Below are positions 41,390 through 51,139 of a DNA stretch of 64,000 bases, piece by piece. The DNA is taken from the NCBI GenBank assembly GCA_041736675.1, contig JBGSTD010000046.1, positions 1 to 64,000 on the forward strand. Direction: 5' to 3'. The position numbers were made by a program, and so were the translations under genes. Positions within the stretch are counted from its first letter, which is position 1; every line of letters starts with the position of its first letter. The notes under the pieces were generated by a model. That model was not told the DNA's origin. It worked only from the letters and a program-made list of their open reading frames with translations, and did no database searches. The DNA comes from Salaquimonas sp041736675 (GTDB taxonomy: Bacteria; Pseudomonadota; Alphaproteobacteria; Rhizobiales; Rhizobiaceae).

Positions 41390-42577
41390 ATGCAGGCGGA
41401 AAGTCGTTATCTTGCTGAGACAATCGGATTGCTGGGCCAGTTGATCAGTTTTCCGACCGTTTCCAGTGACAGCAATCTGGCGATGATCAAGTTTGCTGCC
41501 GACTATCTTCATCTCGCCGGGGCATCTGTCATCATACAGGAAAGTCCGGACAGGTTGAAAGCCAATTGTCTGGCAAGTTTTGGCCCCTCAACGGGATCCG
41601 GCTATGAGAACGGCATCGTGCTTTCCGGTCACAGCGATGTGGTGCCGGTGACCGGGCAGGATTGGACAAGCGATCCCTTCGTCATGCGCGATGAAGATGG
41701 AAAGCTTTACGGCAGAGGCACTTGCGACATGAAGGGCTTCATTGCGGCTGTTATGGTGATGTCCAGGCATTGGGGCACGATCCCCCTCACCCGGCCAATA
41801 CACATCGCACTGACCTATGACGAGGAAACAGGCTGCCTTGGTGGCCAACAGCTGATGCAGCAGCTTGCAGAATCAGCCATCAAGCCATCTGTCTGCATCA
41901 TCGGTGAGCCTACCTCGATGAAAGTCATCGAAGGACACAAGGGCTGTTACGAATATTCAACACGCTTTACCGGACTTGCCACTCACGGCTCCTTGACCCA
42001 TCAGGGCGTCAATGCCATCGAATATGCAGCACAATACATTACAAAACTGATGCAAATCCGCGAAGAATTGAAAAATGTATCCCCTGAAGGCGAGCGGTTT
42101 GTCCCGCCCTACACAACCTTGCAGATTGGGGAGATTCATGGCGGCGTCTCACGCAACACAATTGCCGGCGATTGCACCGTAGATTGGGAAATGCGTCCGG
42201 TAAAAACCTCCGACGCAGATTTCGTAAAGAGCAGCATCAATCAATATGTAGAAACTGATTTGTTGCCCACAATGCGAGAACGCGCGCCGTTTGCGACAAT
42301 TGAGACTGAAACCATTGGAGAAGTCGTAGGCCTGACCCCTGCAACGCACAATGAGGCCCGAGATATTTGTTTCGCCCTTACGGGAAACTCGCAAGCGGAA
42401 GTCGTGTCTTTCGGTACCGAAGCCGGTCTATTTCAGGGGCTTGGCGTGGCAACCGTGGTTTGCGGACCGGGCTCGATCGAGCAGGCCCACAAACCTGATG
42501 AGTTCATTGAGAAAAGCGAATTGAGCAGAAGTCTTCAAATGCTTGAAAAAATGACGGAAAGACTGATCAGAGCCTGA
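41390..42577 (+). CDS. M20 family deacylase, ArgE-like (possible N-acetyl-diaminobutyrate deacetylase)
   Basis: 395 residues from the ATG with AAGGA nine bases upstream. M20 zinc hydrolase features: LSGHSDVVPVTGQDW (metal His and Asp), GRGTCDMKGFIAA, TYDEETGCLGGQ (catalytic Glu and metal Glu) and AHKPDEFIEKSEL near the end. The closest known activity is acetylornithine deacetylase. Coupled to a DoeA-like gene it may remove the acetyl group from N-acetyl-diaminobutyrate, a step done elsewhere by the unrelated DoeB family; this is inference. Confidence 0.82.
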   Translation: MQAESRYLAETIGLLGQLISFPTVSSDSNLAMIKFAADYLHLAGASVIIQESPDRLKANCLASFGPSTGSGYENGIVLSGHSDVVPVTGQDWTSDPFVMRDEDGKLYGRGTCDMKGFIAAVMVMSRHWGTIPLTRPIHIALTYDEETGCLGGQQLMQQLAESAIKPSVCIIGEPTSMKVIEGHKGCYEYSTRFTGLATHGSLTHQGVNAIEYAAQYITKLMQIREELKNVSPEGERFVPPYTTLQIGEIHGGVSRNTIAGDCTVDWEMRPVKTSDADFVKSSINQYVETDLLPTMRERAPFATIETETIGEVVGLTPATHNEARDICFALTGNSQAEVVSFGTEAGLFQGLGVATVVCGPGSIEQAHKPDEFIEKSELSRSLQMLEKMTERLIRA

Positions 42578-42584
42578 GTGTTGA

Positions 42585-43094
42585 CTACGCCGTGGCGCGC
42601 AGATAGTCCATCTTGCCCAACGGAACACCATTCGCCCGCAAAATATTGTAAGCGGTTGTGCAATGAAAATGCACATTTGGGATCGCCATGCGATTGAGGT
42701 AATCAATTCCGGTGAACTTGAATTCCCTTGTGCCAAATTTCATTTCAACGACTTTTGTATCCGCGCCGTCCATTTCCGATTTCTCGATACTGGCAAGCAA
42801 TTCGAGCGTTTTTGCTATGCGCACCTGAAGCTCTTCAAAGGTCTTTTCTTCATCTGCCCACTTGGGAATATCACGCCCGGCCAGACGGCACGCACAGCCC
42901 TTGGCATTGTCTGTCGCAATTTGTACCTGCCTTGGAAGCGCAAACATGTCGGGAGCAATTCGGGAATTTAAAAACACCTCGGGGGCAATATTGCGCTCCA
43001 CTGCGTTTTGATGACCTTTTGCCAAAATGGCCGACAAATTGCCCATCATCGCAGTCAGAACAGGTATGCTGTAGTCATAAATTGTTTTTGTCAT
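42585..43094 (-). CDS. DUF1993 domain protein
   Basis: 169 residues, a single DUF1993 domain: YDYSIPVLTAMMGNLSAIL at the start, RIAPDMFALPRQVQIATDNAKG in the middle, and a C-terminal IPNVHFHCTTAYNILRANG with conserved His. The fold is DinB-like, four helices, with histidines placed as in metal-binding DinB relatives. Function is not established. Convergent with the M20 gene, 7 bases between stops. Confidence 0.88.
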   Translation of the reverse strand: MTKTIYDYSIPVLTAMMGNLSAILAKGHQNAVERNIAPEVFLNSRIAPDMFALPRQVQIATDNAKGCACRLAGRDIPKWADEEKTFEELQVRIAKTLELLASIEKSEMDGADTKVVEMKFGTREFKFTGIDYLNRMAIPNVHFHCTTAYNILRANGVPLGKMDYLRATA

Positions 43095-43220
43095 TCAAAG
43101 GCTCTCCCGGAAAAACATGCATCATCTGCTGCGAAAAATCTCGCAGGCGACGTGTCTAGCACAAGGATCAGGGCACAGGAATCACTTAGAGTTGATTTGC
43201 TGATAAATCTTCTACAAGCC

Positions 43221-45968
43221 TTATTCGTCCAGCATTTCCTTGACCGTTGTTGCCAGTTGCTTGAGCGAGAACGGCTTTGCAAGGAAGCCAAAACGTTCGC
43301 GCTCTTCCTCGGGCAGATTCTTTGCAAACGCCTCTTCGGCGTATCCCGAAACAAAAATGAACTTCAAATCCGGATAACTTTTGCGGACCTCGCCCAGAAG
43401 TGTTGGTCCGTCCATCTCAGGCATCACCACATCCGAAACGATGAGATCAATCTCGGCGCCATACTCTTCCAGAACCTCCAGCGCTTCAACACCACTTGAC
43501 GCTTCATGCACCGTATAACCTCGCGATTGCAGCGCCCGCATGCCAAAGGCCCTAACTGCATCTTCGTCTTCCACGAGCAATATCGTGGCATTGCCGGTCA
43601 AATCCTTGCCGCCTTCCTTGGCAGCTTTTTCGACAGGTGCAGTTTCTTCGGCAAAGGTGGGAATATGGCGAGGCAGGAAGACACGGAAAACAGTCCCCTT
43701 GCCAAGTTCGGTTGTCGGATAAATAAAGCCGCCAGTCTGCTTGACGATCCCGTAAACTGTTGAAAGGCCTAGCCCGGTTCCTTTTCCAACTTCCTTGGTG
43801 GAAAAAAACGGTTCGAAAATCTTCTCCAGGACTTCTTCGCTCATGCCCGTACCCTCGTCTTCCACTTCGAGCATGACATAGTCTTCGGACGGCATTTCCG
43901 CGCGGGCATACTTTTCTCGAACCTCCTCGCCGCTCACATTGGCTGTCCGCATGGTCAGATTACCGCCGTCTGGCATCGCATCGCGTGCGTTGACACAAAG
44001 GTTTACGACAACCTGTTCCATTTGTGAAATGTCGGCTTTGACTGGCCACAGGTCGCGACCGTGCACCACGTTCAATTTGACATGGCTGCCCATCAAACGG
44101 TCGAGCAACATGCGCAGATCGGACAATACTTCACCAAATTGAAGCACTTGCGGACGCAGCGTTTGACGTCTTGAAAAAGCCAGCAATTGGCGCACCAACG
44201 ATGCGGCACGGTTGGCATTTTGCTTGATGTTCATGATGTCCTGGAATGACGGATCTGACGGACGGTGATTTGACAAAAGCAAATCCGAAAATCCGATGAT
44301 TGCCGTCAGGACATTGTTGAAGTCATGGGCGATACCACCGGCAAGCTGGCCAACTGCCTGCATTTTTTGGCCCTGGGCAAATTGCTCCTCCAACTTGCGC
44401 TGCTCTGTCGTTTCAAGCGCATAAACAATCACCCGCTCTTCACTGTCTCGCGATTCAGGCCCGTCCTGAACCGGGCTTAAAAAGAGGCGCAAAAACCGGT
44501 CAGCCTTGCCGGTCATTGTGGCATCCACCATGCTTGTGGCAGCCTTGCCTGCAAGCGCTTCTTCTATTGCTGTTTCAACATTGGTACGGTCGACTTCCTG
44601 TACCAATTGGGACAGGTCCACACCTTCGGCATTTGACACGTCGCCAATCTGGTCCTTGAACATGCGCATGAAAGTCGTATTCGTTCGCACGGTCTTGCCA
44701 GTGGGTGAAATCGCGGCAATCGCAATCGGTGTATTGTTGAAAAACCGGGTGAAGCGCAACTCCGCATCCAGCAATGCGCTGTCGGTTTCCTCCCTCGCCA
44801 ACCGGTTGATCACCAGCGTCCGAGATGTGCCGGGCGCACCATCTGCAGTCGATGATACCTTGTGGTAAAGCCTGACCGGCATGCGCCCGCCATCTTCACG
44901 ATTGAAATCAATATCTATCACACCGGTCTTGGGTTGGTTGTCCTCAGGCTTGATCGCATTGATAAGATCAATACCATGATCGGAGACGAAGTCCTTGATG
45001 CTGAGATTTCCCGCCTTGAAAAGCGCCAGATCAACGCCAAGCCAATCTGCAAGGGTCGAATTGAGATAGACAATTTCGCCATTCGCTTCGCTCGAGAAGA
45101 AACCAGCCGGGGCATGATCGAGATAATGGATTGCATGTTGCAATTCCTGGAATGCGGTTTCCTGCGCGCGCCGGTCTTCGGTTACATCCGACAACTGCCA
45201 AACCATCAGTCCCTTCGGGTGATCAGAATGGGCAAATTGTCTGGCCCGAAGACGAAACCACTTTGCACCCTGCTCGCCATTCACCAGGCCGGAAGCAAGG
45301 CGAAACTCCTCTGAAACCGAGAGACCATTGCGGGCTTGCCGTCCTACCTTGTAGATTACCTCGGAGGCTGGCGCATGACGCGAAAATACTGCCTGCACAC
45401 TGGAAACTTCCAATGCATCCTTGGCTCCGGTAATATCTCCATAGGCACGGTTGGCATATACAATGCGGTCATTGCTGTCGGTAACCAGAATGCCGGAATC
45501 CATACCGTTGACTAGCGCCTTGGAAAATTCATCTCCGCGCCGATTTGCAGTCAACTGCACAAATCCAAGCATAAGCAGAAAGAGAAAGAAAACTCCAATC
45601 CCGGCCAAGGCGCCGACGAGGGTCAGCAGAATGGACTCGCCTATCTGGTCGCGTGCAATCCATGCAATTGCCGCAGCCAGAAGAACGATAATAATTCCGA
45701 TCAGAAACAACCATGAAATATTCTTCGGTTTTCCATAGCTGTCTACGATTGGTTCTCGCGCAACCGGCAGCTTCATCGATTCGAACAAAACGCCATCGAC
45801 CACTTTTGCGCCGCCCTGTTTTTTGTCAGTTGCCTGAAACTCGGATCCCGTCCCAAATGAGGATCTGACAGAACTTCCTTTCTTCACATCACGGACAATA
45901 GAGGCATTCCTGTTTGCAGGCACGCCGACGCCGCCCCCCACATCATCTTTATCCCAACGATCGCCCAT
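43221..45968 (-). CDS. cckA: Cell-cycle hybrid histidine kinase CckA
   Basis: 915 residues from MGDRWDKDDVGGGVG. Two membrane helices (about residues 80-100 and 108-135), then tandem PAS domains, a HisKA domain with LAGGIAHDFNNVLTAIIGFS (phosphorylated His), an HATPase domain (EDEGTGMSEEVLEKIFEPFF, GTGLGLSTVYGI) and a C-terminal receiver with phospho-acceptor Asp in LIVSDVVMPEMDG. CckA feeds phosphate through ChpT to CtrA, and to CpdR. Full-length architecture. CtrA-type boxes occur upstream of the RTX-like gene at 10 kb. Confidence 0.95.
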   Translation of the reverse strand: MGDRWDKDDVGGGVGVPANRNASIVRDVKKGSSVRSSFGTGSEFQATDKKQGGAKVVDGVLFESMKLPVAREPIVDSYGKPKNISWLFLIGIIIVLLAAAIAWIARDQIGESILLTLVGALAGIGVFFLFLLMLGFVQLTANRRGDEFSKALVNGMDSGILVTDSNDRIVYANRAYGDITGAKDALEVSSVQAVFSRHAPASEVIYKVGRQARNGLSVSEEFRLASGLVNGEQGAKWFRLRARQFAHSDHPKGLMVWQLSDVTEDRRAQETAFQELQHAIHYLDHAPAGFFSSEANGEIVYLNSTLADWLGVDLALFKAGNLSIKDFVSDHGIDLINAIKPEDNQPKTGVIDIDFNREDGGRMPVRLYHKVSSTADGAPGTSRTLVINRLAREETDSALLDAELRFTRFFNNTPIAIAAISPTGKTVRTNTTFMRMFKDQIGDVSNAEGVDLSQLVQEVDRTNVETAIEEALAGKAATSMVDATMTGKADRFLRLFLSPVQDGPESRDSEERVIVYALETTEQRKLEEQFAQGQKMQAVGQLAGGIAHDFNNVLTAIIGFSDLLLSNHRPSDPSFQDIMNIKQNANRAASLVRQLLAFSRRQTLRPQVLQFGEVLSDLRMLLDRLMGSHVKLNVVHGRDLWPVKADISQMEQVVVNLCVNARDAMPDGGNLTMRTANVSGEEVREKYARAEMPSEDYVMLEVEDEGTGMSEEVLEKIFEPFFSTKEVGKGTGLGLSTVYGIVKQTGGFIYPTTELGKGTVFRVFLPRHIPTFAEETAPVEKAAKEGGKDLTGNATILLVEDEDAVRAFGMRALQSRGYTVHEASSGVEALEVLEEYGAEIDLIVSDVVMPEMDGPTLLGEVRKSYPDLKFIFVSGYAEEAFAKNLPEEERERFGFLAKPFSLKQLATTVKEMLDE

Positions 45969-46274
45969 TAAAACTCCAGCACCGGATCCACTCACGAATC
46001 CTACAAATGTTCAGTTTTACTTGAATCATATAACGCATCGACAGAAAAGCCCCGTTTCCAACCTCACTATTGGCATAACAGCCAATTTTCACAGCATAGT
46101 CATCCATGCTCACGAATACAGGAAACACTAATTCCGGATCAGCCTCCCTGATTTTCAATCACCCGTCCCAAATACCCTTATGCCAAAAGATGTGGGATTG
46201 GTCTATTTATGGTCTCTTTTGCTCAATAATAGTGTATATAGATCAATGAAAATGGCAATTTTGGAGTTAACTTG
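45969..46274. other. cckA / fliO-like divergent intergenic region
   Basis: 306 bp with no supportable gene. It contains a perfect inverted repeat ATTGGC-N6-GCCAAT at 46069-46086, which could be a regulator site. No CtrA or LexA boxes were seen by eye. Promoters of both flanking genes should lie here. Confidence 0.5.
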
Positions 46275-47120
46275 ATGAATTTCCTGAACAACATCTTTGG
46301 GACCAGCGTGCCTGAAATCGCTCAACTGGCAATCGCGGCAGCTGTTGCAATTGTTGTTCTGCTGATCCTTCTTTGGCTTTTCAGAAAAATATTCGGCAAT
46401 GCCAATTCACGCATTGCCAAGTCCCGCCAGCCCAGATTGTCCATCACTGATGCAGCAATTGTCGATGACAAGCGGCGGCTGGTGCTTGTTCGCCGCGATG
46501 CCGTTGAGCACCTCATCATGATCGGTGGACCTACCGATATTGTAATTGAACAAAACATCGTTCGGGCAGCTCCCGTGGCAATGCCGCAAACTCAGGCTCC
46601 TGTGCAAGCACAAACTCAGATGCCCGCACAAGCTCCCATTTCGGCGCCAGCAAAGAGCCAGGCGCTTATTGCAACAAAAGTGCCTGTTGAACCGGTTCTG
46701 GAGGAACCACGCAGCTTAGCCGCCACCTCTACTGCAGCAACATTGGGCGCTGTGTCCGCCGCAGGCGCAGGTCTGGCCTCACTTGCTGGCAACACAGCAA
46801 ATGCGGCATCGAGAGGCGTATCAGATATGGGCGAAAACGCGGGCTCGGCAATTTCCTCTTCACTCTCCAATGTGTCAGAAAGCGCTGCTGCCAAAGTATC
46901 GGAAACCGCAAAGATCGGCTCGGAGTTCTCCGCTTCGCTTCAAACGGGGCTGGAAGACGTGTTCGGTTCCGGACGAACGGCCAGCCTTGAACCGGCGGTT
47001 GAAAGTGATGAGCCGAGATTTACCGAAAATGACAACACTTTCGAGGGCGACAAAAGCAAGCCTTCTTCAAGTGACGACGAGATGAAACGTCTGCTTGATG
47101 AACTCGCGGCAGGAAACTGA
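46275..47120 (+). CDS. FliO-like membrane protein with long Ala/Ser-rich tail
   Basis: 281 residues from ATG with GGAG 8 bases upstream. One N-terminal membrane helix (about 15-40) is followed by a FliO-type domain: RLSITDAAIVDDKRRLVLVR, then RDAVEHLIMIGGPTDIVIE. From about residue 100 the protein is a low-complexity Ala/Gln/Pro/Ser region with a weak coiled tendency, ending in an acidic tail. FliO helps assemble the flagellar export gate, but no other flagellar gene is here, and related stand-alone FliO-like proteins beside cckA occur in non-motile members of the order. A flagellar role is uncertain. Confidence 0.8.
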   Translation: MNFLNNIFGTSVPEIAQLAIAAAVAIVVLLILLWLFRKIFGNANSRIAKSRQPRLSITDAAIVDDKRRLVLVRRDAVEHLIMIGGPTDIVIEQNIVRAAPVAMPQTQAPVQAQTQMPAQAPISAPAKSQALIATKVPVEPVLEEPRSLAATSTAATLGAVSAAGAGLASLAGNTANAASRGVSDMGENAGSAISSSLSNVSESAAAKVSETAKIGSEFSASLQTGLEDVFGSGRTASLEPAVESDEPRFTENDNTFEGDKSKPSSSDDEMKRLLDELAAGN

Positions 47121-47139
47121 TGAGGCAAACAGTTTGACG

Positions 47140-47168
47140 AAAAAGCGGGTTTTATCCCGCTTTTTTTG
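47140..47168. terminator. Bidirectional terminator between fliO-like gene and mfd
   Basis: Stem AAAAGCGGG / CCCGCTTTT with a 6-base loop, A-run left and T-run right. It overlaps the last codons of mfd on the minus strand (mfd ends at 47152). Confidence 0.9.
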
Positions 47169-50100
47169 TGGCCATGGCTGCTAGTTTTGAAGCGATGACC
47201 GCTGTCCCCTTGATCCGCTTTTCCGGCGTGTCCCAATCACGTGACAAAAACAGGCTCTGGTCGGCACGCACTTTGACGAGCGACGACTGGCCGGAAATCC
47301 ATGCCAGCAATTCGCCCGGATTGACAAACTCCTTGTTTCGGAACTGAACAACAAGGCCTTTTGGTCCTGCATCAAGTTTTTCGACATTGGCTATCCTGCA
47401 AAGCCCCTTGATGAAGACTATTTTCAACAGATGATCAACTTCATCCGGCAATGGGCCAAAACGGTCGATCAGTTCTGCGGCAAATGCATCAATCTCCTGG
47501 GATTCTGAAACATCGGCCAAACGGCGATAAAGTGACAGTCGCAACTGCAGATCAGGCACATATGTTTCAGGGATAAGCACGGCAGCACCAACGGAAATCT
47601 GCGGAGACCAGCGCTCTTCGGCGGTTTGCATGCCGCCATGCTTTAGTTCGGCAACTGCCTCTTCAAGCATTTGCTGGTACAGTTCAAAGCCGACTTCCCT
47701 GATATGACCGGACTGCGCCTCGCCCAGAATATTTCCTGATCCACGTATATCAAGGTCATGGCTGGCAAGTTCAAAACCCGCTCCAATTGAATCAAGCGAT
47801 TGCAGGACTTTCAGGCGGCGTTCGGCCTGTGCTGTAATCTGCTTGCGCACCGGCAGGGTGAACAGCGCATAGGCTCTTGTCTTTGATCTGCCGACCCTGC
47901 CACGCAACTGATATAGCTGCGCCAGACCAAACATGTCCGCCCGGTGCACAATCAGTGTATTGGCAGTCGGGATATCAAGACCCGATTCAACAATTGTCGT
48001 TGAAAGCAGGACATCGTAATTGCCATCATAAAACGCATTCATGATGTCATCGAGTTCACCGGGAGCCATCTGACCATGGGCAATGGCAAATTTCAGTTCC
48101 GGCACATGCTCGCGCAGAAACTGGGCCTGCTCATCAAGATCGGCAACACGCGGGCATACATAAAAACTTTGTCCGCCGCGATAATGCTCGCGCAGCAGAG
48201 CCTCGCGAACAATCAATCCGTCAAACGGAGTGACGAAAGTACGCACGGCCAGACGGTCGACAGGAGCGGTCGTAATCAGCGACAGTTCCCGGACACCCGT
48301 AAGGGCAAGCTGCAGTGTACGCGGTATGGGGGTGGCCGACAGTGTCAGTACATGCACGTCACCGCGCAATTCCTTCAGCTTTTCCTTGTGCTTGACACCA
48401 AAGCGCTGCTCTTCGTCAATGACAAGCAGGCCCAAACGGTTGAATTTGACCGAATCCGCCAACAGGGCATGAGTACCAACAACGATATCCACTGTACCAT
48501 CAGCCAGGCCGGTGCGGGTCTCGGCGAGCTCTTTTGAACCAACCAGACGCGAAGCCTGGGCGATTTTCACAGGAAGGCCCCTGAAACGCTCGCTGAACGT
48601 TTTGTAGTGCTGGCGCGCCAGCAGTGTCGTTGGAACAACCACCGCAACCTGGCTGCCTGCCATCGCTGCCACAAATGCAGCCCGCAACGCCACTTCCGTC
48701 TTGCCAAAACCCACATCGCCGCAAACCAGCCGGTCCATCGGCGTACCCGATGCCAGATCATCAAGAACCGCATCAATGGCACCCATCTGATCCTCGGTCT
48801 CATCGTACGGGAAGCGGGCCTCAAACTCCCCGTAAATCCCCTCCGGCGTTGTCATCGGCGGGGTAGTCCGCAATGCACGCTCGGCAGCAATACGGATCAA
48901 CTGCCCGGCAATTTCCAGCAGTTGCTTTTTCAGCTTTGCCTTGCGTGACTGCCAAGCCCCGCCGCCGAGACGGTCGAGTTGCACAGCCGTGTCCTCTGAC
49001 CCGTAACGCGACAGCAACTCGATGTTTTCCACCGGCAGAAACAGTTTGTCGTCACCTGCATAGCGAAGTTCCAGACAATCATGGGGAGCGCCAAGTGCTT
49101 CAATGGTTTTAAGTCCGACAAAGCGGCCGATACCATGATCCACGTGAACGACAATATCGCCTTCGGAAAGGCTGGAAACCTCGGAGATGAAGTCACTGCC
49201 CTTGCGTTTGCGGCTGCGCCTGACCAGACGGTCGCCCAGAACGTCCTGCTCGGCGATGATCGTCAGTCCGTCTATTGAAAGCCCCTGCTCAACCGGGACT
49301 GCCGCAATGCCGACCAGGCCTTTTGGCAACTGGATGAATTTTGCAAGGCTTTCCACAAGACGAATTTCGCCGATGCCATGATCTGTCAGAACCTTTTGCA
49401 TCCGGTCTGCTGACCCATCCGTCCAGGAAGCAACCAACACCTTTTGACCGCGCTTTTGCTCATCGCGAATATGGCTAACCAGCGCGTCAAACACATTGGC
49501 GCCAGATGCTCGTTCCGGTGCAAAAGTCCGCCCGGGACGACCGCCCAGATCAACAACCGCACGCGAGGCAGTATCGGGAGACTGGAAAGGCGAGATTAGC
49601 GTCAGGGTTGAAAATATCGCCAGCCCTTCATCTTTGGAAAGGTAAAGCATTTCCGGTGGAAGCGGTTTGTAGGGAGCGCCGTTTTCCAGCGAAACACTCA
49701 TGGCCTGTTCCCGAGCCTTGAAATGATCATCAACCTGATCAAGACGAACCGCCATTGCCTCGCCTGCAGACTGGTCACAAATAACCTGAAGTCCCTCGAA
49801 ATAGGCAAACAGTGGCTCAAGATGCTCATGAAAAAGCGGCAGCCAATGCTCGGTTCCTGCAAACCGTCTGCCTTCGCTGACGGCCTGATAAAGAGCATCC
49901 TCGCGCGTTGCAGCGCCGAACATGCGCACATATCCCGTGCGGAAACGGCTGATCGCTGCTTCATCGAGCGTTACCTCGCTCATCGGCGTCAGGGAGAAGG
50001 ATTTCAATTGCCCGGTAGTTCTTTGATCTGCAAGATCGAAAGTGCGAAGCGATTCTAGTGTGTCTCCAAAAAAATCGAGACGAACAGGGGTTTTTGTCCC

Positions 50101-50664
50101 CGGTGCAAAAAGATCAAGAATGCCGCCGCGTACCGCATATTCGCCGCGGTCACGCACGGTTGCTGTACGTTCAAAACCGTTGACATTCATCCAGCGTACC
50201 AGTGTATCCATGCTGGCGGCGGCACCCGGTTTGAAATGCAGCGCTTGCAGGCGCATTTTTTCACGCGGGACACAGCGCTGCACCAGTGCATTGGCTGTCG
50301 TCAGAACGATAAACGGCGCATCATTTTTATGGGTGGCGGCCAGACGCCCAAGGGTATTGATCCGTTTGGCTGTGACGCCGTTGGAAGGTGACACCCGGTC
50401 ATAGGGCAGACAGTCCCATGCCGGCAGTTCCAGCACTTCAAGAAAAGGCGCAAAAAAGCCGAGGGCACTGGCTAGCTCCGGTAGTTTCTGGTCATCATCG
50501 GCGACATAGACCAGGCCGTGGTGGTTTGCACTGTCCGTTGACAGTTTTCCCAGCAATGCGGCCAGCAGCCCATCCGGAACACCGCTAAATGTCAGCGCCC
50601 GATCATTTTCGGTTATAAGTTTTGCAAGATTTTCCTGAAAGAGCATTTTACGGCCTGAACTCAC
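47152..50664 (-). CDS. mfd: Transcription-repair coupling factor
   Basis: 1170 residues from a GTG overlapping the sdhE stop by GTGA (50661-50664); an ATG at 50646 would be six codons shorter. UvrB-homology module at the N-terminus (LPAWDCLPYDRVSP), RNA-polymerase interaction domain (DIVVHVDHGIGRFVGL), then a RecG-like helicase core: Walker A VCGDVGFGKTEVALRAAF, the DEEQ box, QLRGRVGRSKTRAYALF, and a C-terminal regulatory domain. Mfd removes stalled RNA polymerase and recruits UvrA. Note recG nearby at 51-53 kb, which shares the helicase core. Confidence 0.97.
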   Translation of the reverse strand: MSSGRKMLFQENLAKLITENDRALTFSGVPDGLLAALLGKLSTDSANHHGLVYVADDDQKLPELASALGFFAPFLEVLELPAWDCLPYDRVSPSNGVTAKRINTLGRLAATHKNDAPFIVLTTANALVQRCVPREKMRLQALHFKPGAAASMDTLVRWMNVNGFERTATVRDRGEYAVRGGILDLFAPGTKTPVRLDFFGDTLESLRTFDLADQRTTGQLKSFSLTPMSEVTLDEAAISRFRTGYVRMFGAATREDALYQAVSEGRRFAGTEHWLPLFHEHLEPLFAYFEGLQVICDQSAGEAMAVRLDQVDDHFKAREQAMSVSLENGAPYKPLPPEMLYLSKDEGLAIFSTLTLISPFQSPDTASRAVVDLGGRPGRTFAPERASGANVFDALVSHIRDEQKRGQKVLVASWTDGSADRMQKVLTDHGIGEIRLVESLAKFIQLPKGLVGIAAVPVEQGLSIDGLTIIAEQDVLGDRLVRRSRKRKGSDFISEVSSLSEGDIVVHVDHGIGRFVGLKTIEALGAPHDCLELRYAGDDKLFLPVENIELLSRYGSEDTAVQLDRLGGGAWQSRKAKLKKQLLEIAGQLIRIAAERALRTTPPMTTPEGIYGEFEARFPYDETEDQMGAIDAVLDDLASGTPMDRLVCGDVGFGKTEVALRAAFVAAMAGSQVAVVVPTTLLARQHYKTFSERFRGLPVKIAQASRLVGSKELAETRTGLADGTVDIVVGTHALLADSVKFNRLGLLVIDEEQRFGVKHKEKLKELRGDVHVLTLSATPIPRTLQLALTGVRELSLITTAPVDRLAVRTFVTPFDGLIVREALLREHYRGGQSFYVCPRVADLDEQAQFLREHVPELKFAIAHGQMAPGELDDIMNAFYDGNYDVLLSTTIVESGLDIPTANTLIVHRADMFGLAQLYQLRGRVGRSKTRAYALFTLPVRKQITAQAERRLKVLQSLDSIGAGFELASHDLDIRGSGNILGEAQSGHIREVGFELYQQMLEEAVAELKHGGMQTAEERWSPQISVGAAVLIPETYVPDLQLRLSLYRRLADVSESQEIDAFAAELIDRFGPLPDEVDHLLKIVFIKGLCRIANVEKLDAGPKGLVVQFRNKEFVNPGELLAWISGQSSLVKVRADQSLFLSRDWDTPEKRIKGTAVIASKLAAMATKKAG

Positions 50665-50927
50665 CTGCGGGCAACTTTTTGAGTATGCGCCAATATCCTG
50701 TCTATCATCTTATGGTCAAATCCTTCGGGAAAAGGAACTTCACCGGTAAACCAGGTCAACAAATCACGGTCCAGCTCATCCATGATCATTTCGAATGCAT
50801 CCAGTTCAGCCGCCGACATTTTCATGACAAAACCGTCGGCATAGCCGCCAAGGATGATATCCATCTCCTTGATGCCGCGATGGTTGGCACGATAAATCAT
50901 TTGCTTGCGGCGATAGGTGTCAGGCAC
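50661..50927 (-). CDS. sdhE: FAD assembly factor SdhE
   Basis: 88 residues. The RGxxE motif is seen as HRGIKEMDIILGGYAD, the FAD-transfer site of SdhE/Sdh5, followed by the helical DELDRDLLTWFTGEVPFPEG. It assists covalent attachment of FAD to succinate dehydrogenase SdhA. It is the first gene of the sdhE-mfd unit (GTGA overlap) and divergent from recG. Confidence 0.93.
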   Translation of the reverse strand: MPDTYRRKQMIYRANHRGIKEMDIILGGYADGFVMKMSAAELDAFEMIMDELDRDLLTWFTGEVPFPEGFDHKMIDRILAHTQKVARR

Positions 50928-51102
50928 AGTTTTTCCACTTGTCTGGATGGTCTTGGCTTTGTGTTTCGGGTTACATAGCCCAATTAGCTGAAATCACCAG
51001 TATGAAATGCCAAAACCGCCAAGAAATAGTAACTATAACTTTGCACTTCACCTTGAGAAAACAGGCATGGGAACGTTGCCTCAAAATTTCACAAAGAGAA
51101 AT

Positions 51103-51139
51103 TCAAAATGAGAATCTCAAAATGAGAATCCCGCAATGA
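51103..51139 (+). promoter_or_regulatory. Tandem 14-bp repeat creating two mini-ORFs in front of recG
   Basis: TCAAAATGAGAATC is perfectly repeated at 51103-51116 and 51117-51130. It creates ATG AGA ATC TCA AAA TGA (51108-51125) and ATG AGA ATC CCG CAA TGA (51122-51139). The stop of the first overlaps the start of the second by ATGA, and the stop of the second overlaps the recG start by ATGA. A ribosome could therefore step through two 5-codon peptides into recG. No strong SD lies directly before recG. Confidence 0.6.

Noticed and set aside
45949..46158. 69-codon ORF overlapping the cckA start
   Set aside because: No SD or domain, and it overlaps the established cckA N-terminus in another frame.
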